Source: Phoronis australis (lineage: Eukaryota; Phoronida; Phoronidae). Taken from it: DNA of 64,000 bases. The notes beneath the pieces were generated by a model, which saw only the letters and a list, made by a program, of their open reading frames with translations, searched no databases and was not told the origin of the DNA. Where the stretch lies: assembly GCA_002633005.1 (NCBI GenBank), contig NMRA01000168.1:713188-777187 (forward strand), written 5' to 3'. Of the stretch, positions 10,923-23,500 are shown piece after piece (positions within the stretch are counted from its first letter, which is position 1; the number at the start of each line of letters is the position of its first letter). Both the position numbers and the translations under genes were made by a program.

Positions 10923-11582
10923 CTGAGCAAAGGTGCAGACAGTTGAAAAGAATGTTGCACAATGTTTCTGAAGTTCATGATTTCCTAAATTGTCTAGGAA
11001 ATTACAGGCCATAAATGTACCAATGTGTCTCGTGGTTTCCGATATGATGAACAGTTGTAAATCGTATCTAATTTTTCTAAGGACAAGACAAGACAACAGA
11101 GCTGGTGGACACAATGACATACTGTACCTCCCTCAAAGGGACACTGTCTGCATCCAATTACACAGGGGAGCTGGTCATTTACCATAATTAAATCAAAACG
11201 ACCTCATTGTATCATAAAGTAGATTCATGGCGGTGCTTCAAATGTCAGTGAAGTAAACAAGGTTTAGTAACGCTTGAAGATTTTGAACTTGATGTTTTCA
11301 AATTTGTTTCAAACGTTTGGATATTGGAGATGGTTGCAGAATATTAGCGTGATCTCAACGATTTAGGCGATGAAGTAGCGAATGATATTTGTTAATTGTC
11401 TGTATTGATGCTTGGCATGCTTCACACTTTGAGGGCACTGAACATAGGGAGGATAAGAAAAGAAAAACGATGGCGCTAAATGGAGTATACCAACTAGGAG
11501 GACTGAAATATATACACTGTACATGCTAATGTTCTTTGCCTAATAACTGCATGTATCAAATCTGTCACAAAGAACACCTTAC

Positions 11583-11699
11583 CTCTTTGATAATCGTAGT
11601 TGTCAACGAACTCCAAGGCGTTCGCGGTTGGCAGCATCCCCCCAGGCTTCCCCAAAGTTACTGAACCATTTCAGTTGGTTCTGTCCTCGAACACGTTCA
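11583..11699 (-). pseudogene. Alpha-amylase exon carrying the catalytic Asp300 region, with a +1 frameshift
   Basis: The minus-strand exon starts at an acceptor-like TTGAG and ends at GTAAGG. It reads ERVRGQNQLKWFSNFGEAWG in the frame joined from the 12047 exon. At a run of six G (11638-11643, seen as C on the plus strand) the frame shifts by one base and continues MLPTANALEFVDNYDYQR. Removing one base would give the family's GWG-(M/F)-P...FVDNHDNQRG. The exon is 117 bases where 116 is required for both flanking phases, confirming the extra base. Asp300 and chloride-ligand Asn298 are kept, but the substrate-binding His299 is Tyr and Asn301 is Tyr. A sequencing error in the homopolymer is possible, but it would not explain these replacements. 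Confidence 0.85.
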
Positions 11700-12046
11700 C
11701 TCAACCAAGCACCTTAAAAAATGACGTTACTTGCAATTCGGTTTATACGGATGTGTCTTGATTTATACGTATATCGATTTTCAACGAATTATTCATTTTA
11801 CGGAGAGACGGAATACAAAAAGGGTTGTGGGGAATCGCCTTCTTTCATAAGACTTTTGCAGTCACCAGTCAGCGGAAAAGAGGTATTTCACAACATCTCA
11901 TTTAAAGTAAGTTCAAGAAGAACCCCAAAAACATCGACATGTAGTCATCATCTGTGTCGTCTGTAAGCCTCATTGTCATCTTTACAATTTCGTAGCAGGC
12001 TGGTGAGCTTGTATATAACATCTGTAGGCAGCACGTTACTCATTAC

Positions 12047-12291
12047 TTTTTAAAACTATAGGTATGCATATCGTGGTTGAATTCAGTGACCACTCTTAGG
12101 TCTGTATATTCAGTGCCTTTGATTGGTTGTCCTCCAAAGTCCATAACTTCTGAATAAATGAATGCTTTCGCGCCGGCTGGGAAATATTTCGCATATAATT
12201 GATGTAAGCGGCCAGCTACGCCGCACATCTTATCGCCAGGCAACATGTGTTTAACAGCATCAAACCTGGAAGGTGCGTAAACTTCCAAAAG
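12047..12291 (-). pseudogene. Alpha-amylase catalytic exon (nucleophile and acid/base)
   Basis: This 245-base minus-strand exon runs from an acceptor (TTTTTGACAG) to a GTAATG donor. It reads SRFDAVKHMLPGD, matching GFR-DA-KHMWPGD with the nucleophile Asp197 and chloride-ligand Arg195. It continues YFPAGAKAFIYSEVMDFGG, in which the Glu of SEVMDFGG is the acid/base Glu233, and then GTEYTDLRVVTEF. Glycoside hydrolase family 13 alpha-amylases cleave internal alpha-1,4 glucosidic bonds of starch and glycogen and are secreted digestive enzymes. This exon is intact and retains all its catalytic residues. One residue is missing before SRFDA relative to the usual GVAGFR. Confidence 0.9.
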
Positions 12292-15262
12292 CTGTCAAAA
12301 ACCTGGGCTGAGTTTAAAAGAAAACTTTGGATTTACATGAAAACTGCTTGACTTGTACAAAAGAGTTAATGTGTTCTTTACACAATGATAAATGTGAAGG
12401 GATTTCTGGGCTCCTCAAAATAGGTGGCGCGTACAAATTTGTGGTCGGGGCCACATAGGATACCGACCAAGCTTATTAGTTGGTACTTTGAGTATTTAGT
12501 TAGCTTATAGGTCTAATAACAATGTAAATTACTTGAAATGAGATTTTCATACAAGAAAATGAGGCACGCTGCAAATTTCACAGATCTGAAGCAATCACAA
12601 ATGTGATTCTAAATTGTACCGGAAGCCGGCGACAAAAATGTCAATCAATCGGTTTAGATAGTCGGCGACTTTCCCTTTGACGTAATCGTTACCAAGGTCA
12701 AGATCAGGCATACCAAGTAGACGTCAATTTCTAACCTGGTGGGTAAGAAATGTTTCCATTTCTGGAAATGACAAGTGCAGCATAAAATAAACTGTGACCT
12801 TTTCAATATGGAACATTGAGCCTGGGTAACATGAAGGAACATAAAACAAATAACCAAGATCTCAGACAAGCTTGAAACTAACTACAATACGAATTAACTG
12901 GCTAGTGTTTTCTTCAGTCTAGTAACCGGACTTATACACAATACTCTTGTTGGAGCAACCTCAGTTGGAGTAACACTGACCGATCTTCTTTAGTGCGTCC
13001 ACACACAGATTTAAACTAGAACACGTAAATTCTGGAACGTGTTGCTGCTACAGTAGATTCAATGGTTGTCTAAAAGCCATTGAAACTAAGGCAACGTCAC
13101 TTGCCTCATTTTGAAAGCTTACTCCACTTTATCCAGGTAGGGGAACTTTTCTTTGGGTAATTATTAGCCACGGTTACATATCAACGTGTCTTCTTTTACG
13201 CCCTATACCAGTTGTCCATTGTAACCTACAGGGCGTCAACGTCCAGCATACACTAATTATCTAATGTGTGTGTATGTGCTTGTGTGTGTGTGTGGACCTG
13301 ATTACATTTGATAATTTACTACTGAAAAAATCATAAAATTATTGATCCCAATAAAGCGTTTTTTAAACAATAATCAACTGACAAGATAAACCATCGAACG
13401 TCCATTTTTACAGGAAGAGAATGTTTAACTAAAATTTGTGTTTAATTGCCAAGTAAAAAACTCTTACAAATCCATGAAAGATGCAACAGAATACGCTGCG
13501 ACCTAGAAAATCTTTGACATTTTCATATTCTGTCCATGACGTCATACTTTTAGTTGTTGACAATGAAATTTCCTGCTTTTGCGCCACCTAAAACATTAAG
13601 TTTGAATAGACTTTCAGATAAAAAGTGAACACAAGCTGACAACCTTTTACATTGTGGCAATTTGAAATGCTCTTGCTTTCCTTTCTTTTGGCAAAATACT
13701 CATTCTACGTGTCCGGTAGGAAATCAATGAACAATGTTTTCGTAGACTTGAGATTTATACACAAACGAGGATCAGAATATTTGATTTTTAATAAACGCGA
13801 AATTTAGTTCACGAGAAATAACATGTTGGGCACTTGAGACAAATTTAATAGTTCCTTCCGTGTATTCTGAATTCATCTGGATAGATAGATTTAATGAAGT
13901 TGTTTAGTCAACATGAAAGTAAATTGCCCTTTGAAAATACATCTGAAGTTAAACAAAAAATACAAAACCATTTCAAAATAACCTAGAATGTAACTTTGTA
14001 TAGTTAACTCGATTTACACGAGTTATTTCCGACTGGGTCTAAGAGACAGAGGCAATGAAATGTAAATGGTTATTGACAGTAACAGCAACCTGTAAGACAT
14101 TAAGAAGTGAAATTCAAAAGAACGCAACGAATGTCATTTTAAATTTCCACATAACATATTTTGTTGAAGCAATGTCATTTTTCCAAGCTATGAAAGTACT
14201 TTGATGGCTTGTGCCTTTTTCTGCCCATTTTGACCTTGATCTGATGGCATGTCCTTGCATCAGGCCAGATCGACATTTTTTAAGTTTTCTGCGTTCTCCT
14301 TCAGTTCGTCGATGTCTTATGAAATCCACTTAACAGAGGCAAGCATGATATATTTTTTTTTCTTTTCTATGGATTCTTTTTCGATTCATTAATAAAAAAT
14401 GTCTTTTAAAAATTGTAACGGTTTTGACCTGGCAATCCCCAATTAATTAATCGTTGATAACAACTTAGATCTTCTAAGATTGATAAGTAATTAAACGGAG
14501 ATTTTCTAGGTCATAAATATAGGCCGTATACTATGAGGCGACCTCGAGTAGTACACGTTTAATTGGAGTGGAGAGTTATGCGTATTGAAATTATGAATCG
14601 TTAAGGCGCCAGCAAACCCTGCGCCTGGTAATTTCTGACCTTCCAAATCCAGTAGACACACGTGATCACTTCTGTACCCATTTTTTATGCGGGAAAATTG
14701 TTAGAGATTGGCCAGCTCTTCAGAAATGGGGAATCATTTTAACCTGGGCTATTTAACCGGGTAAGATCGGTCAAAGGTTGGCAATATCAATACATAAAAC
14801 AAACATCTATGCATTTTGAATGTTCAAGCAAATCTAAAGCAAAGGCATCCTATTTGAGGTGGGTTAATGACAGGGCAGGTAACATGCAAAAAGTTTCCAT
14901 CTCTGAGTGGCTGAAATCATAATTAGAATAGTCTGCACAGGTAGGGCCAAAATATCAATTTTGAGGTAGAGAATAATAATAATGGAATAATTTTTGTGTA
15001 AATTTATTGATTACTTGTTTGACGAGTTTGATTTTGGGCATATGTTTTTTATCTTGCACATAGCCACAGATTTTATTGAAAGATACGAGCCAGGAAGCAA
15101 GCTCTTACAAACTAGGATTTAGCTGAGACGTGTTAATTACTTATGTTAACAAATTTCAGTCCACAGGTCAATCTACAGAAACAATATAACAAGGATATCA
15201 TTCTCGTGATGCAAGCAAGCTGGCGTACTCAGGTCGTACCTCTTACGTGGCTCCCAACTAAC
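12292..15262. other. Amylase intron region lacking the expected exon(s)
   Basis: Between the N-terminal exon and the catalytic exon the family needs about 120 residues (the PWWERYQPVSY and VINHM segments, including Asp96, His101 and the calcium site). I could not find them on the minus strand here. The read-through of the N-terminal exon keeps only a faint WEPRKRYDL. A TG-rich microsatellite lies near 13266-13296. The absence supports loss of function but may reflect divergence I cannot see. Confidence 0.4.
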
Positions 15263-15364
15263 CTGCACGGCACAGAAACCATGGCGTTCGAGAAAATGCT
15301 CACACTGGGCGGCAATGTCCGTCCATTTCCAGTTAAACAGATAGACTGATACGTGACGCCCGCC
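15263..15364 (-). pseudogene. Alpha-amylase N-terminal exon
   Basis: The minus-strand sequence reads GGRHVSVYLFNWKWTDIAAQ then CEHFLERHGFCAVQ and ends at GTTAGT. It matches the mature N-terminus of animal alpha-amylases (CKGGR-V-VHLFEW-W-DIA-ECE-FLGP-GF-AVQVSPP). The Cys of CEHF is the conserved one, and CKGGR is reconstructed if the few bases upstream are included, but a TAA lies just before, so the exon probably starts at an AG near 15365. HLFEW has become YLFNW. No signal-peptide exon was identified upstream. Confidence 0.8.
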
Positions 15365-16499
15365 CTTGCAGTTCGAGTTGTGTTAGCCTGCGATCAGAGA
15401 TGCTGTGGATATACATGTACACGTCCAATATCAGAAATGATTTCACTGAAGATATTGGCGAACTTAACTTAGTGAAATCAAGTACAAAACTACAAGATCT
15501 CATTCATCAAAGACGTGATTCTAGAAAAATGATTTCAAGCATTTGGTAGTCATCAGTTTAACAAGCTAAAGAAGTATACATCGAAATTTATATGGTTCTC
15601 CAGTCCTCGCGGTGTTTGCTCCTTTCCACTGCTGCACTGGGATATATGGTATACTGAAACTTGTTTAAACCGTATTAAATTTGCAATTGAAACCGGTTAA
15701 AGAAACAGTCAAGTATTTATTTCCTGGTTCCCGATTACTCTATCATTGACCTGTTAACACAACTGTTATGTTGTTTCCTAAAGAAATCAAAAACTTACCC
15801 AGCAATGACTGAAATAAAAACCAAAGTACATGTTTCGCGGGCATCATTATTAAGGTTGACTGGTGCTCATTACGTGGCGTATTTTATGCAAATCAATAAC
15901 CAATCACGTTTAAGGTATAAGGAGGATAGCCCAATCAAATGTTCTGTTAGGCTTAATAATTATGGAATAAGCTAAAAATACCGACAGAATATACCTGCCA
16001 GACTAACATGGCAATCCACGATGGGAACATGACTGTCGGGACGACTCGAAAGTCGTAATAAAATTACATGTAATTAGGTCTGACGAAAGAGTCCATAAAT
16101 CCGGGAAATGCTTGGCTGCACACACCGACAGCAGATATGACGGCAACACAGAATAGTAAGTTTCATAACACTCTTGAAAATGCGATAATATTCAAACAAT
16201 GTTTTTTATGACACATGCTGCGTGTAACGCCGCTGTAGTCTTGTGACGTGGTTTGTATCCCAAAACGGCGATGTCCGGGCGGGGCTCGGATGCAGAACAA
16301 TCTACGTAAGCGTCACTTTTATAATATTGTGGGGGACACTAATTGAGTAATTTCATCAAAACGTTCAAAACACAACTCTGCACTGCGCTTGAGGGCACTC
16401 AAGTAATAGTAACGTTCGTTGGCTGTTTCATTGTCTCTTAACTGCGAACGAAGGATTAAAACTGATGCAGGCCATTAGCATAATTGAACTTTTGCAGCC
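15365..16499. other. Intergenic stretch upstream of the amylase locus
   Basis: No ORF of note, repeat boundary or RNA gene was recognised. A signal-peptide exon for the amylase was expected here but not seen. Confidence 0.35.
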
Positions 16500-17111
16500 G
16501 ATTTCATGAAGGTGGTTTAATAAAACTAGGTTGAAGAATTAAACCTTGTATTCCTAAACCTGGTCTAATTTTAGACCTAACTTGCATTTCACCAACATGG
16601 TTTAAATTTCTGAAAGACAGGTTTTGTTAGATCATGAAAAACTAGTTGAAAGTATGCAAGCTCTCCTGCTGTTTTGATTCGGATTAACCCAACAAAAAAT
16701 ATTGAAGTGCTTCAACGAAACTTTGATCACTTGGGTACACAATGACACACAGCAGTAGAATCAGTGCAGACGCTTTTCTCATGGGGAAAAATGCTCCCTG
16801 CCATAACTGATCAGAGAAAGAGCCAATGTAACAATCGAGAACAAGAATAGTGGTGCCAAATCAAGTCAACGTAAGCAGCAGGCTGGCAGAAATATTGATC
16901 CAGAATAAAGGAAAGAAAAAATGACCAGTGAAAAAACAGCAAAAAAAAACGGAGATGGACCCAGTGGCAGATCAAGGATATCACGAGGAGATATTTTTCA
17001 GTTTGTATCGTCCAGCACAAGTATTCACATTAAAGTACTTGCTCTCAATTAACCTCAAAACAGTAAATGCACACATTTATTTCCGAGTCATATTACTTTT
17101 TTGCTGCCAAA

Positions 17112-17275
17112 GGGTCACGGGGGCGGATCCAGGATTTTGAGGAAGGGGGCCTGGACAGACTATTAGCCAAGATTTTGCCCGTCAGACATTCGCACCCCCG
17201 AAATACCAATTGGAATCTGGGAGAATTTTAGGGGGATTATGGCCCCTTGGCCCCCTCTATATCCGCCACTGGGGC
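17112..17275. mobile_element. Short MITE-like element with GGCGGAT(C/A) inverted ends
   Basis: The left end reads GGGGGCGGATCCAGG; the right end read on the minus strand is CCAGTGGCGGATATAGAG. Both are followed inwards by runs of G with GGGGGCC, so the element is a foldback of about 160 bases. Related ends occur at 17450-17606, 25499-26488 and 29215-29467. It has no coding capacity. Confidence 0.55.
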
Positions 17276-17449
17276 AGGATCCCTCCCTGGCAACCTTATA
17301 TCGGGGACCAATTGAGTTTGAACTCGGCCAGCTTAATCATTAGATGCCTTTTTAGTCATACGCGTAGGGCTTCCGACGATGACGCTCTGTTCGAACGGTC
17401 ATATTTTTAGAAAATACCAAGGACACCATTCTGTACATACTGTTCTAAG

Positions 17450-17606
17450 AATAGGCGGATTCAGGGGTTCAAGGAGTCCAGACCCCTTTTTCCCTTGATT
17501 TTAGTGATATCAAATATATCATGTCAAATTGTTCACCCAGGCCTTCCTTTTAAAAATTCCTTGATCGGGCGGACCCCTCCCCCTGAAGTATTCTTGGCCA
17601 CCCCTG
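17450..17606. mobile_element. Second MITE-like GGCGGATTC element
   Basis: The left end reads AATAGGCGGATTCAGGGG; the right end on the minus strand reads CAGGGGTGGCCAAGAA, with a C/G-rich interior border (GGGGGAGGGG). It is about 155 bases long and lies 180 bases from the similar element at 17112. The right end is more diverged. Confidence 0.45.
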
Positions 17607-18650
17607 TTACGTTTGTTCTTGTGTCGTCTTTAAACTGAATTATGAAACTAGTCCGTAAATGCACACCACAGCATCATTCAGTAGCAGCTGTGTAGTAGAA
17701 GTCTTCCATATTCAATAGTATTAAACCTGGGTCTGACCAAGTCTTTAAGTTAGACCTGGTTTAAGGTTTTAATATAGGTATAAGTAATTTATCCCATACG
17801 CGTTGAATCTGTCGAGGGAAATACGGCCATGTGATAAAGATTTCCGTATGGCACCTCCCGCACTACTTCAACAGAGACCTCAGAAATGGAATGTTCAAAA
17901 GGTAGGTTGACTCGACTTCTTCAGCCTGTTTGATCATCAAACTTTCCGAATATAGTTCAAAGTAATACAGTTGCAGCAGTGTAACTAACACTCGACATGC
18001 AACCAGGCCCTATACGTAAAATCTGGAAAAAAACTGTTAATTATATGACACATATTTCTCAGTTTTCAATTCGTTTGCTGAATACCATATCGTCTGCAAC
18101 TCAGGCGCCGATTCCTAGGAAACTGCAATATCAAATGTTGTTTTTAACTATTTCCAGGATATGTTGCACGTTCACTGCACAGTTGTCGTTGTTTTTTTCA
18201 TCTTTGTTACCTCTTTTCAAGACATTAATCGTTACTTTTAAAACTTGCAACCTAGCGCACAAGTACATATAGATAGGATGAGATCCGCCATGTGAACAGT
18301 CTGGGTCAAGTATTTAAAAAAACTTCCGGAAAGAATGTAAGCCCCTCGATTGGCGTACATGTACATGAAGTAATATCTCACTGGACCTTCTTCCGTGTAT
18401 CGACCGAGACCGAAGGGATAATACTTCATGTACGCCACTCTCGGTACGTTTTGTGTATATATACCTCGTTGGTGAAATAAAAACTGACCTAAACCAGGTA
18501 AGAAACTGGAGTTAAACCAGGCTTTACTAAACCACTGGTCTAAAAGTTAAACCACCTTAATGCAATGCAGATTATCTTTAAACCTGGTCTAAGTCCAGTT
18601 TAAATCAGGTTTAACTTTAAACCATCTTTATCGACTGCTGATGTTGTTAT

Positions 18651-19607
18651 ATCGATTAAACATTGCTAATCCACAAAACTAAGCGAGGCGGCGTATGAAC
18701 TATTGTTCTTGAAACTCAAAATGGGTATTGAAGTAAAAACGTGGATACACTTTAGACCTCGTTTACTTGAGGAGATACTGCCCTGACTGGAAGTAACATG
18801 TCGCGTGTAGACGAGTCATACTACTTTGTATCTAAGGTGCTTTGCGGGTCCTCAAATGGGAAGGAGATGATCTTTTTTCAATTTGTTATTGTTTGGGTTT
18901 CAAATGGCAAAATACTGTAACAATACATTCGCAATTAGTTCCTGCACAGATTGCAGAGGTGATGATCGTACATATTGTTCATTCGGAATAAAAATATACT
19001 CTTATGCAGAATAACTTTCGGTCTTAGTTTGCCAGATTTCGGTCTAAGCATAAAATACTTGACAACCAATGCCAACTCCTGCACGAGACCTATGTGTATG
19101 TTGGTGGACGTTTCGACTTCGATACACGGGACTCAGTAACTGCGAGAATTTGCACAGCGAATTTTCGGTTTCGAGATTTACAAAGTTATAATCAAGGATC
19201 GCTTCTTTTCCATTTCGGCCAGAATCTTGAGGTACATATAGTACGGTTCCAGGCACTCAGCGATTTTTCGGCAAAACTAGTCAACTTAGCGCAGAACTGC
19301 ACTGGTTATTTTTGATACGCACTGACCCGTGGCCCTATCCATAGACATCTTTTTACCTGCGGTTTTAGTGCCACAACAAATCAAACCACATGATAGGAGA
19401 TTTGTAGTGGTTTACAGAAGGAAGAGACATTTGGTTTCCGAATGTGTGCTCTGCACTTGAAAAAAAAACTTAGACCCTACTAACAGATCTATTAACCTCA
19501 CTTTCGAAAAACTACTTATTTGCGTACATGTAGCTACTGTATGTGTGCGTGTGTGTGTGTGTGTGTGNNNNNNNNNNNNNNNNNNNNNNTGTGTGTGTGT
19601 ACGTGTG

Positions 19608-19639
<32 letters not shown>

Positions 19640-20301
19640 AGCGTGAGAGTGTACTTGAGCACCTGTGCGTGTGTGCATATCATGCTTGTTTATAGCATTG
19701 TTGTTTTCTATTGTTTCAATGATAATTCGTTTGTTCAGAGTTTACTTGTTGTCCAGACATTTGATGGTTTAATTTCTGGGCAGAATTGTTATCTGTAGTA
19801 TTCACCTTTCCCTCAAATAAAATGCATTAAATAAAGATTAACTTGTAAAATAATGCAATCTATTTGTGACTTGTCCCACTTCTAATTTTTTCCATCATCC
19901 TGTCACACCCTTAAATTACCCTGCCTTTTTGCACATGGAGAAATTGACACATTAGACCCCGAATTAGCCCCGTTTTCCCGTTCGACTAAAAATTTAACAG
20001 GACCTTCCGTGGCTTTCGAGGCACTCGCACTTTCTCTTTCGACTAAAAAACAGTCGGGTGATTTATTTTCTTACATTTCCTTTTCGACAAAATGTGCTTT
20101 CAGGACTTTTTCCGTTTTGCGGGATGTATTTCTCCCTTGCGCTTTCGATAGATCTATTCCAGGTCTCCCGCTTTGTATGCAACATTATTGTTTAAATTCA
20201 AATGTTGTCAACTATAGAACATGTATTCAAAACTACATTGCCTCTTTGTTATAAATAATGGTACTTACAGAGTGAGAACGTATAGTGAAATGTAAAAAAA
20301 A
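18651..20301. other. No gene seen; includes a TG microsatellite
   Basis: A (TG)n tract lies at 19541-19675. Lines such as 20009-20254 (+) are low-complexity chance ORFs. An inverted motif (GTACATGAAGTAAT / ATACTTCATGTAC) near 18355 and 18420 precedes this stretch. Confidence 0.4.
19541..19675. repeat. (TG)n microsatellite interrupted by a 22-base gap
   Basis: Tandem TG with TGCG/TGTTTG interruptions surrounds 22 N at 19568-19589. The gap is evidently a stalled assembly over the repeat, so its true length is unknown. Confidence 0.95.
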
Positions 20302-20530
20302 ATAATTGCAGGCGGTCTGATACACGTCGCACCAGACGTGCGCAGGCCTCGCATGTGGGCCCATTGCACTGATCACCTGGAAATATGTTTATACTTAATT
20401 AATATGTGGTTAAAACCGAGCTGAGGAGCTAGAAACCTGGCTCAAGGGTTTAGCAGTGTGACATGGTGGGTCTCCAAACCACTACCTCGAGTAAAGAAAG
20501 CAGGCACTTATCAACCAGGCCACACTGCCT
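20302..20530 (-). mobile_element. tRNA-derived SINE, copy 1
   Basis: On the minus strand the element starts GAGGCAGTGTGGCCTGGTTG, containing an A-box-like TGGCCTGGTTGATAAG, then a B-box-like GTGGTTTGGAGACCC about 40 bases on. A non-tRNA body follows (GAGCCAGGTTTCTAGCTC ... TGCGCACGTCTGGT). A second copy at 53036-53245 shares the whole structure, showing a dispersed family. RNA polymerase III promoters of this type are typical of SINEs. The far end borders an A/T-rich tract. Confidence 0.75.
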
Positions 20531-23500
20531 CCTCCTAGTGAAATGCAAAATAACAATGTGTTCCTGAGTGTCTCTTGTGCACGGTACCACACAATAATGT
20601 AATTAGATATTCACATTATACTTCATAGCAAGCAATAGGTGTGCCTGTACAGTAAAATTTCTAATATCACGGCAAAAAAGTTAAAGATAACAATTGCAGT
20701 TTCACCAAACTTGGTTTGGTTTTATCTAAAAAAATTCGACAGATGGCGCATTGCGTTACGATGAGGATATGCAGTACCATAATCCATCGCTAGGAGTCTA
20801 TCGTAGGAGTGACACAGCGAGAAATTTCTTCATATTGGAGGCAGTTTCTCTAATGGTAATCGCATCTTATTACGCGCTTCTCCAAGATGCTTTGTCTCAT
20901 TGAAACCGAAAATATTTAAATTGGTAGCAAGAGCACCTTTTGACTTCCTGGAGAACTTTGTGTACAAGTACAACCAGGTAAAGAAGCAATTGGGAAATAA
21001 AATGCGGTATTAAAAAAAAACATCACAACTGATATTCTCAAAAACAAATTTGAAGACAAGGAAAACCATAGTCATTCCAAATATTACACAATCGTAATTT
21101 GATAGCGAAATGAACAGATAACAAAAACTGTGCCTTGCTTTTGCTTGGGAAGTAACTGTGACGTATGTCATACTCATTTACATAAAAATAGTCTTGCAAA
21201 ACGAGACTTTCGCGAACAATAATGGTAAGTGGATCTCGTATGGTTTCCGGCAGACCGGAGACCTGGGCTTGTTTGTATTCCATTTCCATATTCACAGTTT
21301 AATGAGACATAGCATATTTAACATTAGTCTCTGTGACAGTACAAATCCATCTTCCTAGACTGACCTTGAGGAGTTCATGGTGCGCCAATAATGCGCTTTT
21401 AAGCTGCACCCTAAACCACATGAACATTTATTAACTAATTTCACTCGCCATTTTTCCTTTTACTTACGGCATTTTTGGGATCTGAAGTGAAGTCACATAC
21501 TGTACGTAAAAAGAGACAAAAATGCGCCTAAAATGAATGTTCTTTCGGATAATTCTCGAAAATGAGGCTGCGAACGCAAAGTAGAGACACGCAGGTCGGT
21601 ACAGACATTCCCGTTAAAGACAAACACTTATCAAGGCTGTCCTTTGCATGTCGTAAATGTATCGAAACAGTGGATTCAATCCCAAAATTCAACAGCCCTA
21701 TTTTTTAAATTATATATCATTTAATACATAAAACACAAGACCACTGAACAGCAAACGCAGACAGAACAGGACAGTATACATGTACATGTAGCTGGCATGA
21801 GAAATTACATAGCGTATGAACGTAAAATAAATTAAGTATATTGTATTAATCATTACCTACATCTGAAATATTATGAAGAAGGACTCGTGAAATACTGTAA
21901 TTTGATCAGTAATTTAAGACACATATCTATGTAAGTGCAAAGCAATGAATTTACACCCATCAGAATTGCTTTCAGAAGCAACAAGAATTATACGATGTAA
22001 TGTAATTGGACCTTTCTTAAATCCACCAAACAAATTAGTTGTGACAACGATTGCGATTAAGATTGTCATTTAACAATCATCGTACGTTATCCATAACAGT
22101 GGAGCATTAAGGTAGACGTGTACGTACAAACAGTTTTCTATCCAAAATAAAGGAAAAAACTTCTATTGTCACTTTCAAAAACAACTTCAAGCTGCATACC
22201 ACTACCCAAGACTTGCCACTCCCATGGACATCATTCTAACTTCCTCGCAACCATGAAACTATCCTATACAGATCAAGATGCGGACTATTCCTAAACAACG
22301 ACAAATTAAGACATAATTTTAATATTATTTCACCTCTGTGTTCCTACTCGTGTTCCCTTTTCTTGTACAGTGGACAGTACACGGGGAGCATAAAGCACAG
22401 CTATTCCAGACACTCGAACAATACCCCGATATTTACAAAAAACTATTCAGACTATTCTGAAATTGCTCAAATTTACAACAAAATGTTTTTTTTTCTAAAT
22501 CGATACAAAGAGCTCGGTCCAAGGAAAATGAGATTTTATTCAAAACAGTACCAAAATGTCTTTTTAATATGTAACTGTTATTCCACCAAAGCACCCAAAG
22601 GTCAACTCTAGGGTCACCGACTCAGTTCTGAAAGACAATAAATTCATACATTCCGGTGGGATACGTGTATGCTCAAAATGCTTATATCAAATGTGTGTTT
22701 ATTTTTATGTGAGAGCGGAATTAAATTATTTTTGGCCCAAAATAACTCAGTTTTGGTTCGCTGAAGTACTTTATTTTCATTATTTTAAAGCAGTTTAAAG
22801 AAATGGGATGGAAATTAAAACCTTTATAATGTTTACATAGACACTGGACATCTCTATCAGCAGACAGTCTTTGTGTTTTTAAAGGGTTTATATTAACATC
22901 CACTGAAGCGTCAAAATTCGACAGTATTTGTCATTGATTTTAAGCAGTTTTCGAGGTTCTCTGAGGGCCAGTTTGCGGGGTGGTCGCGATTTCAGATGAA
23001 GTTTTCCATCAGCTTGCTGTTTGACCAAGGAAAATAAAAAGAACAATTGTGTTTTTTCTTATTTCCTACATGTAGCAATAACCAAAAGAAAGAACACACC
23101 GTAGAGTATTTTATTGTCATGAACTACTGCCGTCCACAACTGGATCTCGTAATCCCCATAAATGGGTTTCCTGTCTTTTTACAGATATGCTTTTTAGGAA
23201 ATGACATCGGTTGACATCCATTTTTAGATGATTTGGCTAATGCTGGTGCCCCAAGTGTCAGTTTCCAAATCTAGCTTTGGTGAAATTTAACGTTTCTATT
23301 CAGGAAACGTTGGCAATTTCATGTTTCCGAATGTGTCTGATTATAAAATATGCTATCTCGTATACATGCACATGGGTATCAAACTTTCAGGGTAGCTCAG
23401 GGTTACATCGAGCGAGTTAAAGTTGAATTTGACAAGCATCATAATATGAAACTTTATGGATGTGGGACTTCAGTAGGCTTCACACATCATAATCCAAAAA

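Larger units (their letters stand above)
16500..18650. repeat. Region with clustered AAACC(T)GGTTTAA-type repeats
   Basis: Degenerate copies of a palindromic unit related to TTAAACCTGGTTTAA or TAGACCAGGTTTAA are dense at about 16505-16625, 17715-17775 and 18485-18640. The left cluster (starting AAGGTGGTTTAA) resembles the reverse complement of the right cluster (TAAGGTGGTTTAA). This suggests the array-like inverted ends of a roughly 2.1 kb transposon or two related insertions. The interior holds two GGCGGAT-type elements. No transposase is visible. Confidence 0.5.

Noticed and set aside
19412-19798. ORFs with Cys-Val or His-Thr repeats
   Set aside because: Translation of the TG microsatellite and its gap.
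20009-20254. 81-codon plus ORF
   Set aside because: Derived from repeated TTTCGACTAAAA-like low-complexity sequence.
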